This document shows positions 1 to 10,819 of a DNA stretch of 64,000 bases, in pieces. The position numbers and the translations under genes are program-made. The DNA is taken from positions 310,001-374,000 of the forward strand of contig VWND01000019.1 in NCBI GenBank assembly GCA_009599575.1, written 5' to 3'. Under the pieces are notes generated by a model that searched no databases, was not told where the DNA came from, and saw only the letters and a program-made list of their open reading frames with translations. Position 1 is the stretch's first letter. Each line of letters opens with the position of its first letter. This DNA is from Blumeriella jaapii (lineage: Eukaryota; Ascomycota; Leotiomycetes; Helotiales; Drepanopezizaceae).

Positions 1-2542
1 TTTATATTTAAACGATTTGTTTAATATAATTATCAATTTTAATTTATATTTTATATCGATAATTATTAAAAACAAAAAACGAAAATTCTAAAAAATTCGA
101 CGCTATCGTAGATTATAACGCTATTAAAAACTTTTATTAATAACGCAATTCTACCGTTTATTTATTTTAGTATCAAAACCAACTTTTGCTTTTTAATTAA
201 AAACGTTTAAAATCGAAAACTTGCACCGGTTTGCGATAACGGCATAATTTAAATGTTTGCAAATTATTACGTAATAAAATCGCCCGGTTTGCAAAATTTT
301 AAAAAAATAAATATATATTTCGCAAACTTTATTTTCGAACGATTTTGGCTCGAATAATATAATCCGATCGTCGATTAAAAATCGGAAAAACTTAGCTTAA
401 AACCGGATTATTTTTCCGACCAAAACATTTTATATAATATTATAATAACGAACGAATATATATTTTTAATAAACGACGCCGCGGAATCGACAGATTATTT
501 TATTAACGAAACTTTTATTTATTAAACCAAATTCCGAGACTTTTACAAACTTACAAAAAAGCTATTTAATCTGATTTTTAAATAACAAAAAAAAAATCCG
601 ATTATTAAAAAAATACTTCGAATTTAAAAATACGGTTTTTTTAGCAAATTAAAATCCTAAGTTTTTTTATTCGAACGTTTCGGTTATAATTACGAAATTG
701 TTTTCCGTCCGAACACCAAATTATTTTACGGCCTATTATACAATTTTTTAAAAAACGAATTAAAAATGCTTAAGAAATATTTAAAAACCAAATGCAAGCC
801 TAAGGATTTTATACGCTCGTTAAAATTGAAAGCTGCCGCCCCACTTTTTTATATTATAAAAAAAAAATATATTACGTTTTTGCGTAAATTACCGGAAATT
901 AAACGCTATAACAGTTCCTAACCGCTATTTTATTTTTTTAATTTCGGAAATTTTAAACCGATTAAGCAAAGCGAAAATATTTACCAAATTAAATTTTAAA
1001 TAAAATTTCAATTTGATTAAAATAGCGAAAAAGCATAAATAAAAAACGGTTTTCAAAACTAGGTTCGGTTTTTTTTTCGAATATTTAATAATGCTTTTTG
1101 AAATATACAACGCATTAGCAACTTTTCAAATATATATCGACAGCATTTTTAAAAATTTTATAAATATATTCGTCGTAATATATTTAAACGATATTTTAAT
1201 TTATTTTAAAAATAAAACTTTTTATACTTAGCATATTACTAAAATTCTAAAAGCTTTTTTTAACGCAAAATTGTTTTGCAAATTTGAAAAATGCGAATTC
1301 GACACCGATAATATCGAATTTTTAGGCTTTATCGTTTTCCTAGCTGAAATAAATATAAATAAAAAAAAAGTTGTAATAATTACGAAATAATTAATTTTAA
1401 ATATTATACGAAAAAACCTTTTTTTTTTTAGGGTTTTGCAACTTTTATCGCAGATTTTTTTATTAATACAATTTTATCGCTACGAAAATAATCAAACTTT
1501 TTTAAAAAACAAAAAACCGTTTTTGTAAATAAAAAAAGCGATAATATTATTTCGAAATTTGCAAAACGCGTTTACTAAAATCTTATTATTAATATATTTC
1601 AATTCCGAATTGAAAATTTTTTTCGAATATAACGCTTTTACAATTGCATTCGCCGGAATAATTTCCTAGCGCCAATCCGATTTATATTTATATTTAATCG
1701 CATTTTATTTCCGAAAATTTATATCCGAGAAAGTAAATTATACGATTTTCGATTAAAAACTTTTATTAATTATTAAATCGGTTAAATATTAAAAATATTA
1801 CTTCGAAAGCGCCCGGCACAAAATTATAATAATATCGGATTATAATAATTTTAAGTATTTTATAACTATTCGAATTTTGATTAAACGTTAAGCTAAATAA
1901 GTAATAATTTTATTAATTATCGATTTCGAAATTATATACAAAACTGGCTCGAAAAACCCCGCCGACGTACCGTCGCGAAAACCAAATTATATTTAAAATC
2001 TCGTGCAATTAGCAAAACCATTTTTAAAACTGGCTTTAAAACAAATTTTAAACGAACTGCTGCTTATAAACGGAAAAAAAAACTTGCTATATTTTATCGT
2101 CGCTTATGCTTATAAATTAATTAAAAAAAATATTAAAAACGCGCGAGCCGAATTAAAAAACGATTAGCTCGATCGATTTTAAAAATCTAACAATTTGTTT
2201 ATTACAAACTTCGATAATTAAATAATACAAAAACCTAAAAAAACATCGAATATTTTGCTATAACAAAATATTGCTTCGAAAATTAAGCAAGCACAAAATT
2301 TATATAAAACGCTTTCGGATTTCGATTTTTTTTTAATTAACGATACCTAAATATATAAAAGCGTTAGGTTTTACGTTTCATCAGAATTCATTTTAAAAAA
2401 AAAGCTATTAAAAAAATTTTTTACGATAATCCGACCGCGGATTACTTCGGACGAAATAAAACAACCGTTTTATTAAAACGCTTATTTTATTGGCCGAAAA
2501 TAACCGCGGATATAAAAAATTATATTTTATTTTATATAATTT
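1..2542 (+). pseudogene. R3 gypsy pol fragment: RT, RNase H, start of integrase
   Basis: This is the oldest layer and is cut by the window start. In plus-strand frames with many stops one can read a reverse transcriptase whose catalytic box reads YLND near 1180 (YLDD expected; GAC to AAC is a RIP-type change), followed by the RT thumb with FCKFEKCEF and IEFLGFIV. RNase H follows at about 1620-1950 (AFTIAFAGIIS, then a SDYNNFKYF stretch matching TDHKNLEYF). The N-terminal integrase zinc region begins at about 2330 with FGRNKTTVLLKRLFYW. The frame is interrupted at 2542 by R1-a and resumes at 27604 after a duplicated AATTT. It belongs to the Ty3/gypsy chromoviruses and is certainly non-functional. 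Confidence 0.8.
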
Positions 2543-2955
2543 TGTAAGGATTGAAAGGCAGGGAAACACTAGTTCAGATAATAAAGCTCAGATAAGATTG
2601 GGTTGATAATCAAACTGATTTCTACCTTTTATATTTCTAGTAGAAGGCGTGTATAAATACAAAAAGAAAGGTAAAGCCCTCGAAAAAAGTATTTCTCAGA
2701 AAACCAGGCGAACCTTATTTAATATATTTTCCAGCTCCCATTCCGACCTTTTCTCAATCTTTTTTAATATAATCCTAATAACTGATTTCTTAGCAATTAT
2801 TTCTTTAAAATGTTTTATTTAAATATTATTTCCAGCCTTTATAATACTATCCGGCCCCTACGATTTATCCGCAGAAAGTACTATTCGAAAATTAATAAAA
2901 AGCAAAAGATTTTGGCGGATTATTTAATTTATATACGTAATATTAATTTCTGATA
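2543..2955 (-). repeat. R1-a 3' LTR (413 bp)
   Basis: In plus orientation it begins TGTAAGGATTG and ends TTCTGATA where other copies end TTCCTGACA. The left (outer) part keeps G-rich motifs such as GGCAGGGAAACAC, whereas the right (inner) part is heavily converted to TA-rich sequence. Length matches the other five R1 LTRs exactly. Confidence 0.88.
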
Positions 2956-4130
2956 TTATTTTCTTTTTTAAGCTTTTGATTTCCAAAAGCGATTAATTTT
3001 TTTATACGTATACTTTCGTATATAACGTACGTTACGCCTTCGAAATAATATACGGTTTTTTTCGCTTTCGATCGTGAATTATAACTGTTTTTTCCGCTTT
3101 TGATCGTAAATTATAGCTGTTTTATTATTTTGTTTTTTTTGTTTTCGATAGCGCTCGTATTTTCGTTTAAAAATTTTTTTTTTTTTAAAATAGCCGCTAT
3201 TTTCCTGCTTAACTTTTTTTTTTCTTTTTTATCTTCAGCTTTTTTTTTTTTTAATCAACTGCCTTTCGTCGCGTTCGCCGCGAATTTTTAAAATACTTTT
3301 GATTTTTATTTGCTTTCGGTACGCCCGCCTAATTTTACGCGAAAGCATTACAACGGCTTTTTTGCTTTTTTGCGTTTTCGAGCTTTCTAACGTAAAATGC
3401 AACCGTTGCAAAACTTCGCATATTTAATACTTTTCTATAAATTTTTTAAACTTTTATTCGAATTCGCTTTTAATTAATTACAAATTTCTATCGCACGCGC
3501 TACCGAAGCGTAAACATTTTTCGCGGGCTTTAACGATTTTATAAATCGTTTCGATATTGTTATCGCCGCTGCCGCTTTTTTTTTTTTTGCTGCCGAAACC
3601 AAAGCTTTTATTAAAACTTTTATCGATTTTATTATTTACGACGCTTATATAAATCGTTTAAAAAAAAATAACGCTTCGGCTTTTATAATAATCGAAAGTC
3701 GTGCGAATCGCGCCGCGGCTCGGATTGCCGCTGCTATTATTACGCTCGTTTTTGCCGGTTTAACGGCTGCTATTATTTTAAAAACTTTAGCTGCGCCGGC
3801 CCTTTTATTTAACGACGCTAATATAAAACGTATTTTTCGACGTTTCGAAAACGTCGCTCGGATTTATTTTAATTAATTAAATTAAATTCTGAATTTTTAC
3901 GAAAATATCGTAATTGCAATTCAAAATTCGATTACGGCTATTATAAAAACCTTAATTAAAATAAATCGAATATTTTGCGAATTCGTTTAATATTAATTTT
4001 TTTTAGCCTGCCGCTGCTTTTAAATCTAAAAAAAATAGCAATAATAAAAAAAAAAAAATAATAATAAAAATAAATTAATTTAGCGGCGGTTTTTAAAGTT
4101 TTCTAAATATTTTTTTTTTTTTTTTTTATT
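2956..4130 (-). pseudogene. R1-a 3' accessory region after the chromodomain
   Basis: This stretch lies between the chromodomain and the 3' LTR and is shared with R1-b (29227-30400) and R1-c (38431-39650). It contains a GC-richer island at about 3700-3820 that encodes Ala-rich sequence on the minus strand, and oligo-A/T tracts. Stops in every frame mean that the original frame cannot be fixed from this copy. No known domain was recognised. Confidence 0.5.
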
Positions 4131-4476
4131 TTTACGGCGCGCATTCGTTATTGCTCCGTTGTTATCATTTATTATATTTTTCAAATATTTTTTTATAATC
4201 TTTTTTGCGTTTGTAAAATAGTTTTCTGATTTTTACGAATTTTCGCTTAATAAATAATCTTTTTATCGCATTAAATAATATCGGCCTTTTTTTGTATTTT
4301 TATAAGCTTGTATTAATTTAATCTTGTATTTTTCGGATTTTTAAAATTTTATTATATTATTTTTCGGCTCGGTATCGTTTCGACCCTGTTAAAATTTTAA
4401 TAAAAAAACGTAAAAAGTATCGTAAATACGATATTAAAAAAAAAATTCGAATTAATAAGCTTAGCCGTGCTCGTAT
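4131..4476 (-). pseudogene. R1-a integrase C-terminus and chromodomain
   Basis: The minus strand reads a degenerate chromodomain (RYYLMR, then SENS and a SENYFTNAKK stretch) at about 4200-4300, matching the R1-c copy at 38310-38430. Chromodomains at the end of integrase are the defining trait of chromoviruses and bind modified histones to steer insertion. The frame continues across the R2 insertion at 22198. Confidence 0.65.
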
Positions 4477-4743
4477 TGTAAAAGTAGGTAGGAAAACCAG
4501 ACTGATACGGCCACATATCGGTAGGTAAGATAGTCTAGGAAATTCCTAGAAAAAACTGAAGAAAGGAAAAGAAAAATAAGTAAAGGTATGAATTAAACTA
4601 CGTGCCTGCGGTACTATTTAAAAGAATGCTTTGCTTTTATATCTATTGAAAGTAGTCAGTGGCAAAGGGTTTCGGAAGGGTTTATGCCTCGACCATAGCT
4701 AAAACTACCAACTTTTATTAATACAAAGTATTACCGTTTTATA
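4477..4743 (-). repeat. R2 3' LTR (267 bp)
   Basis: It starts TGTAAAAGTAGGTAGG and ends CCGTTTTATA. The outer (left) end is well preserved and the inner end is RIPed relative to its partner at 21927-22193. The left flank is CGTAT. Confidence 0.88.
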
Positions 4744-4999
4744 TCCTGTCCTAAATAATATACGTAATCGTTTTTGATTACGACCAAAGAAAAACATAAT
4801 TCTAATAAATGCAATCTAGTTTATTTCATATAATCTAAAAACCAATTAATCAAAACCGAACTTTTTAATTCCATATTCTTTCGGTTTTTAACCCGTTTTT
4901 GGCCTTTTTGCTGTTAGCTTTTGCGAAAGGATAACGTTTCGCTTATCGTTTAAATTATTTTGTTTATTTTGCTTTTTTAAAAAATGGCTCGATAAAATA

Positions 5000-7900
5000 T
5001 TAATCGAAGTATTATTTAGATTTACGAACGTTTTAATAGCTTTTTCGTCGATAATATTATTAAGCGTCGCAGCGACGGATGCTTTCTACGATTTTTTTTC
5101 GTAAATAATAAATTTCAGCTTTTAAACGTGGTTTTATACTTTACAAAAGGCGCTGAAAAATTTTGTATTAAAATCGTAAAAATAATCGATTAATTCGTCG
5201 TAATTAAAACCGATTAACGCTTTTGCTTTGCGTAAAACTAATGGGTCGAATCACGGTTGTTTACCGACGAATGCTTTTAAAAAGGCTCCGAGGCCTGTAA
5301 AAAAAACTATTTCACGAAATGGTTCGGAAATAATCGTTTGCAATCGAGACTATCGAAAATGCTGTGATTGCTTTCGCCGTAATACAAATAATATTAAATT
5401 GCTTATCGGATTATCGTTTTCGAAATAGTTTCTGTATTTTTGCGCCGTGTAATTATTCGAATAAACTAGTATTACGCCGTCGGTTTTTTAGGTCCTGAAT
5501 CTGACGAAAACCTTTTGCTTAATCGAAAAGCTGACAGAAGTTATTTTATTTTTTATTTCGTAGCTTTCGGTTTCGTAGTCCGATGAAATAGCCAAGGCCA
5601 CCGCTTTAAACGCGCTGAAATACGAGAAAGCTAGGCTTTTTTGAATGGTTTTAGTCAGCTTGGCGTCGTGGTGTAATTGCAGATAAGCTTTGATTATTTC
5701 CGAATTGTGTGCGAAAGCAGACAGAACGTAATAGTCGAAAATAGCGTCGGTAAGGTTTTCGATCTTTTTTTTTTTCTGAAAATCGGCGATATCGAATTTT
5801 ATAATTATAATGCGATCGGGACCAACGAGGCTTAAAACGATCGGAACGTCAGAATAAGCTACGAGGCGGCAGTTTTCGGAATTCCGAATAATCAGAACAG
5901 CGAAATAAAAGCCGGGGTGCATTTTGAAAGTTTATTAAATAAAACTGTAGAGCATATTGGCGAAAAAAGCTATAGATGCTTTTTGGGTTTTAACCAGTCG
6001 GAAATGGTGCTTATATATAACTATCTTTTTTTTTATAAAATGCAGCAGTAGCTTGTTTTTTCCGTTGTGAAATTCTACGTAATTAACGAATTCGCAGTTT
6101 AATTCAGATAGATTTTAAAATATTTTTTCGGTCGAAAAGCCAGAAAAGTCGGCTTTTAAAAATATTCGTTGCTTCCATTTTTTTACGTTTTAATCGAACT
6201 TTATAATCGCGCTGAAAGCTTTGGGATCTGCTTTGAAATTTGCGTAGCCTAGGTAAGTTTTAATACGCGCTTAAATAATTCTCGCAGTTTTTCGTCGAAA
6301 CATAAATTGATTATTAAAATTAATTTCGAACACGTCGTAATCCGAATTTTTAATAACAACGAATCGATTAGCGAAATCGATAACGTTAATTCTTTTTATA
6401 ATCAAATCGCAGTACGCCGCGTAATAGCGTACGTAGAAATAACAGAACTTGCCGTTTTTTTTAACGTTAACGTTATTCGTAAAAACGAAATTAAAAAATC
6501 GGAGTTTTTCAGCGAAGAAAAGCTCGAATAAAAACGGGTCACCGTTTTCAAAAGTCTTTTTTATTTGCTTTAACGTATCATATTTGCAATTTTCCGAAAA
6601 AAGCTTAGTTTAGTTTTCGTTCGAAGCAAAAAGAAAAAAGCTAACGGATTTATTTAATCTTTATATAAAAGTATCGAAATAAAATTTCTAAATCGTTTCG
6701 TCGTCGAAAGCGAAAGTTTTAAATAAAGTAATTTAATTTTATGCTTTTTGTATAATTTTTTTCGCGATAATTTCGATATTTTTTTCCAAGCTTTTTCGGT
6801 CGAATCGCGTAATAATCGAAATTTTAAATGCTTTTATCAGAATCTGAAGTATTGGCGGTTCGACGTTTTTAAACGCAGCAAGCGTTTTTGATGTTTACGT
6901 ATTCAATTTCGAAAAGTTAAATTCAGAATCGTTTGAATTTTTCCTTTTCGAAATGCTAAAATCTTTTAAATTTGATTTTATAAAATCGTCGCGTTTTCTA
7001 TTAATTAGCTTAAAGTTTATAATTCGGCGTTGATTTCCGGCTGTTTTTACTCGCGGTGCCTTTTTTGCTAGCGACGCGAATGGTTTTTTTTTCCGAACAA
7101 AAAAAGTTTCGAAAATGTCGGCGCGCTTTTCTACGTTTTTTGTTTTTACTTTTTCCGGAATTATATTTACAAATATAATAAGTTTTTTATATTCGAATAA
7201 ACGGTTGTTTGTTATCACGCTTTTGGTTTCGTTTTCGGACTCGTTTTCGACAATTAAAAATAGAAATCGTCGAATTGTTTTAGCTGCTTTAGAAATATTA
7301 ATTGCTATTACGTATATTTTTTCGAATTAAACGAAAATAATATTGGTTTTTTCGTTTTTTTCGTCGTCGTAGATTTAAAACGTCGGGATGGCGTCGTTTC
7401 TTTCGTTCGGTATAAAAATGCCGCATTTAGCGACGCTTAGTTTTTTACTTTAAAAAAAAATCAGATTTAGGATTTCGCAGCCGATTAAAACTCTTTTTAA
7501 CGATTATATAACGTCGTCGATCAGTTTGCAAACAGCTGTAGAAAAACTTATAAACTTGCGGGCTTTTAAATTGTTGGCTTTCAGAGCTTGCGCTTTAAAA
7601 ATGTAAGCGTTTAGTATTCAAACTTTTTTTTTCGTAAAAATAATAATTTCGAAAAAGCGAGCGAAATGCCGAAATGAAATAACACCGGTGATTTTGCTGA
7701 AAACGTATTTTTAAATATTCTTTTTTCGCTAATTTGGCAAAAAGCGTAAAACCCGGTTTGTTATCTTCTTTTTGTTATTTCGAACTTTTTTTGCTTCGGC
7801 GAAGGCTTTTAAAGCGTTATCGTAATTCAGCAGAAATTTGTCGTAATCAAAACTTTTGCAAACGAATTCAGTTTTAACGAAGCTTTCGTAATCGAATAAA

Positions 7901-8250
7901 AATTCGTTAACGTTTTTAATTATTATATCGAATTGTTTTATAAATATTTTTACGAAAGCTGCTTGTTAATTTAAAATGGCGATATTATATGCTTGCTTAA
8001 ACTCGGAAAAATTGCGTATAATAATTCCGTTTCAAAGTAAATTAAAAATAAGTTTGCTAAGTTTAGCAACGCTTTGCTTAGAAAACGATATAATATCGAT
8101 AGGTTTATTAATTAAAAAAGTGTGTTGTATTTGTTAAAAAGTAGCTGGAAAAAAATACGAGGATTGTAAAATATTTGTATTCAAAAATTACGGAGATTCG
8201 CATATTGTTTTTCCAATGAATTATGGCTGTTCAGGCAAGTATTCGTTTAA
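5000..8250 (-). pseudogene. R2 long 3' reading frame downstream of integrase, unknown function
   Basis: Between the integrase end and the 3' LTR the minus strand carries a coherent but stop-interrupted reading frame of roughly 1000 codons. Open pieces lie at 6895-7218 (107 codons, Lys/Asn-rich) and 5488-5922 (144 codons, Ala/Ser-rich with hydrophobic stretches such as FYFAVLIIRNSENCRLVAYS). Between them the same frame continues with stops mainly at plausible former Trp/Gln codons, for example NVKKW and GYANFKADPKAFSAIIKFD. I recognise no domain. It occupies the place where an env gene sits in errantiviruses, but no signal peptide or clear membrane anchor was seen. It could also be an older insertion into R2, although I found no terminal repeats or target duplication around it. 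Confidence 0.45.
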
Positions 8251-8467
8251 AACAACGAAAAAAGTAAATAGTACAGAAAATAGCAAATAATAAAATACAT
8301 AAAAAATAATTTTCGTAAAGTGTGCGAGCAATATAAATATATTAAATATACGGCTTAAATATGTACAAAGCTTTTGTTTTAGTAAACAAAAGTATAGTTA
8401 AACAAAAAAAAGTATAATAAATGTTTTAAATAATATAAAAAAAGATTTTAAAAATAAATAATATATA
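8251..8467. other. R2 non-coding spacer left of R4
   Basis: This is very AT-rich DNA without a readable frame. Together with 14883-15030 it forms the spacer between integrase and the extra reading frame, and R4 inserted here (duplicated ATATA at 8463-8467 and 14883-14887). Confidence 0.55.
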
Positions 8468-8733
8468 TGTGACGATCTAATCGGTCGGAGGGCTGGGAGA
8501 TCAGTCAACTGGTCGCCGTGTTCACATGGTATGAAACGAGCCTTTGGTTCTGTAACAAAGATATTCACTTAGAATCAACAACTGCAGAAGGCAGAGGTTG
8601 CTAAGGGGAGAGAGCCTTATATACATGATAGTCTCCACAGTTGATGGGGAGACCCACCAGGAGACCAGGGAGCTTGCAGCTATACGTAGTTGCTGGGGTG
8701 ACACGAGAGGTGGCAACAGAGTGAATCGTCACA
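8468..8733 (-). repeat. R4 3' LTR (266 bp)
   Basis: It begins TGTGACGAT and ends ATCGTCACA, a 9-bp perfect terminal inverted repeat, longer than the usual TG...CA. It is identical to the 14617-14882 copy. Confidence 0.96.
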
Positions 8734-8747
8734 CTACCCCCCCGTCC
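8734..8747 (-). promoter_or_regulatory. R4 polypurine tract
   Basis: On the minus strand GGACGGGGGGGTAG directly abuts the 3' LTR. It is the expected plus-strand DNA primer site. The pol stop codon TAG (8734-8736) is part of it, so coding sequence runs right up to the LTR. Confidence 0.75.
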
Positions 8748-9565
8748 GAAAAAAGCGCGCCCTCGAGCTTTTATCCATTGGTACGTCACTATCCAAGTGA
8801 TCGTACGAGTCCAAACCTTCGGAATATGCCTTCAGCCAGTCTACAAGTTTTGCAGGAGGACCGGGGAGCTCCTTATGCGCCAAATGAAAGTCGCGCACTT
8901 TCAGGGGAGCGTACATAAAGTCAGACGCGGGGGTACCACGTGAGATCTTCATCTAAGCCTACCCAAGAAGCTCTGTACTGAAGGGTCTTCCGCTGCATTC
9001 GACAGGCGATCAGTTTTTTCGACTTCGTATTCAAGCTCACCAGTTATATTGATAGGTTCAGGGGCTGGGTTAACCTGACCTGGGAGCGCGTCGTCAGCTG
9101 CTTTACGCAGTCGACTAGCGTGAAAAACTGGGTGTACGTTCATAGTACTAGGAAGGTCTAGCTTGAAAGCGTTGTCGAAAATTTTGGCTACAACCTTGAA
9201 AGGGCCGTTTGTAGGGTTGTCGAGCTTGCGGGAGGGCCGGGAGGTCGGAAATGGGCGCATATCGAGCCATACGTAGTCGCCAACGTCAAAATCGTTCGCG
9301 CGGCGAGACCTATTCGCACTCCTTTTCATCTTGTCGTGGGCTTGTTGGAGGTGCGATTTGGCGAGGTTCCAGGCGTCGTAGTGGCGGCGAGCGTACGCAC
9401 GAGCTTCGTCTGCGTTTAGCTTGTGTGAGGGGTTGGGGGAGGGGGAAGTATCGAGCTTCCAGTTCCAATTGGTGTGGGGAGTGTAACCGTGTACAACTTC
9501 AAAGGGTGAAAGGCCACCTAGACTCTCGTGAGGGAGGACCATTTGGGCGAAATCCATCATTGGGG
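8734..9565 (-). pseudogene. R4 integrase C-terminus with chromodomain (frame-broken)
   Basis: The open stretch 8949-9560 holds the end of the integrase core (LSPFEVVHGYTPHTNW) and the GPF/Y module (NGPFKVVAKIFDNAFKLDLP, then VHPVFHASRLR). The chromodomain starts at ELEYEVEK; it then changes frame at a T6 run (9014-9019), continues RKTLQYRASWVGLDEDLTWY, and changes frame again at a G5 run (8929-8933) into SDFMYAPLKVRDFHLAH. The tail 8734-8952 ends at the LTR. The aromatic positions of a chromodomain are visible once the two one-base changes are allowed for. The chromodomain probably directs insertion to heterochromatin, which fits the location of the copy. Confidence 0.85.
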
Positions 9566-10819
9566 AGAAATTCGCTCCAATCGTCTTGATAGAAGTTCAC
9601 GAAGGGTCGAAGGCGTTTTTTTTTGCAGGTATTGGTTGTAAATTTCGGTCTGACCGTCGGTTTCAGGGTGAGCGGCTGTCGAAAGCTTCAGTTGCGTACC
9701 GAGTATTTTGTTCAATTCAGACCAGAAGGTAGACCAATACTGGGGGCCACGATCGCTAATGATACTCTTTGGAGGGCCAAAATACCTGTACACGTGGAAT
9801 ATATACAGTTTGGCGAGGCCTCGAGCGTCGATATTCTTGTGGCAGGGGATCGAAATGGCCTGCTTGGAAAAGCGATCTATCACTACGAACACGTTATCGT
9901 AACCGTGTTTGTCTTTGTTGAAGCTGCAAAAGTCCATTGTAACGTGCTCCCAAGGGTGGTCAGGAACAGGAAGAGGCTGAAGGAGGCCGGGGCGCTTATC
10001 TCTTGGAACAGAACTCCTTCGACAAGCGTGGCAGTTGCGACAGTATTGTTTTACGAAGGCTGTCATACCTCGCCAATAGTATTGGTCCGAGAGCAATTGC
10101 GTAGTCTTGCGAGCGCTGGGGTGAGCGGTGGAGATCTGGTCGTGCACTTCTCGTACAAGGGCCAGACGAAGGTGATCGACGTCTGGTACTATCAGGCGAC
10201 CGTGATATAGCAGCAGGTCGCGTTCAAGTGTATACGGAGTGTTGTTGTCGTTCCCCCTCGTAGCGTCTCGTACAGCTTCCTTTCGGAGGGCCATCAGGCT
10301 GCTAGCTGTGCGATTAGCGTGGAGAAGCTGGTCAACGACACGGAGTGCGGGTGAGAGATCAGCTATTTCAACGATAGAAACAGCTGTTTCGGAGGCCGTG
10401 GGCGGTCGAAGTTCTTCAGTCAAAAGGCGGTGATCGATCTGATCGGCTCGAAGGAGTGTTTGCAGGCGCTGGGTGCGTTTAAGGGAGTTTTGGCGGTCGA
10501 GTTCGCTCGTACGACGTGTCAGTGCGTCAGCCAGAGGGTTGTGTTTACCTGGTCTGTACGTAATGAGGAAGTTGTAGTCGGCGAGGAGTTCGGCCCAGCG
10601 TGCTTGTCGAGCGTTCAAGGGTTTGGAGGTCATAAAGTACTCCAAGGCCTTGTGATCAGTGATTATTTTGATCTGATGAACTGAGCCAGCCAGTTCAGCA
10701 CGAAAGTTGCCTAGAGATCTCACGATTGCGAGCATCTCTTTGTCGTGTACGACGTAGTTTAGCTCTGCGGGGGGCCATGGTTTTGCTGAAGTAGGCGACT
10801 GGGAGCCAGTCGTCGCCAT
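9557..10819 (-). pseudogene. R4 RNase H (part) and integrase core
   Basis: This 420-codon open stretch continues RNase H after a frame change at the G6 run 10769-10774 (AELNYVVHDKEMLAIVRS, ITDHKALEYFMTSK, NARQARWAELLADYNF). The integrase HHCC zinc finger follows (HDQISTAHPSARKTTQLL, CRNCHACRR), then the catalytic core with the first Asp in VTMDFCSF, the second in IISDRGPQYWSTFW and the Glu region in AHPETDGQTE. After LQKK the frame is lost at the T9 run 9616-9624 and then at the G4 run 9562-9565, which joins it to the next segment. Catalytic residues are present. Confidence 0.9.

Noticed and set aside
8522..8716. 64-codon minus-strand frame duplicated exactly at 14671-14865
   Set aside because: It is not a gene pair; both lie inside the two identical R4 LTRs.
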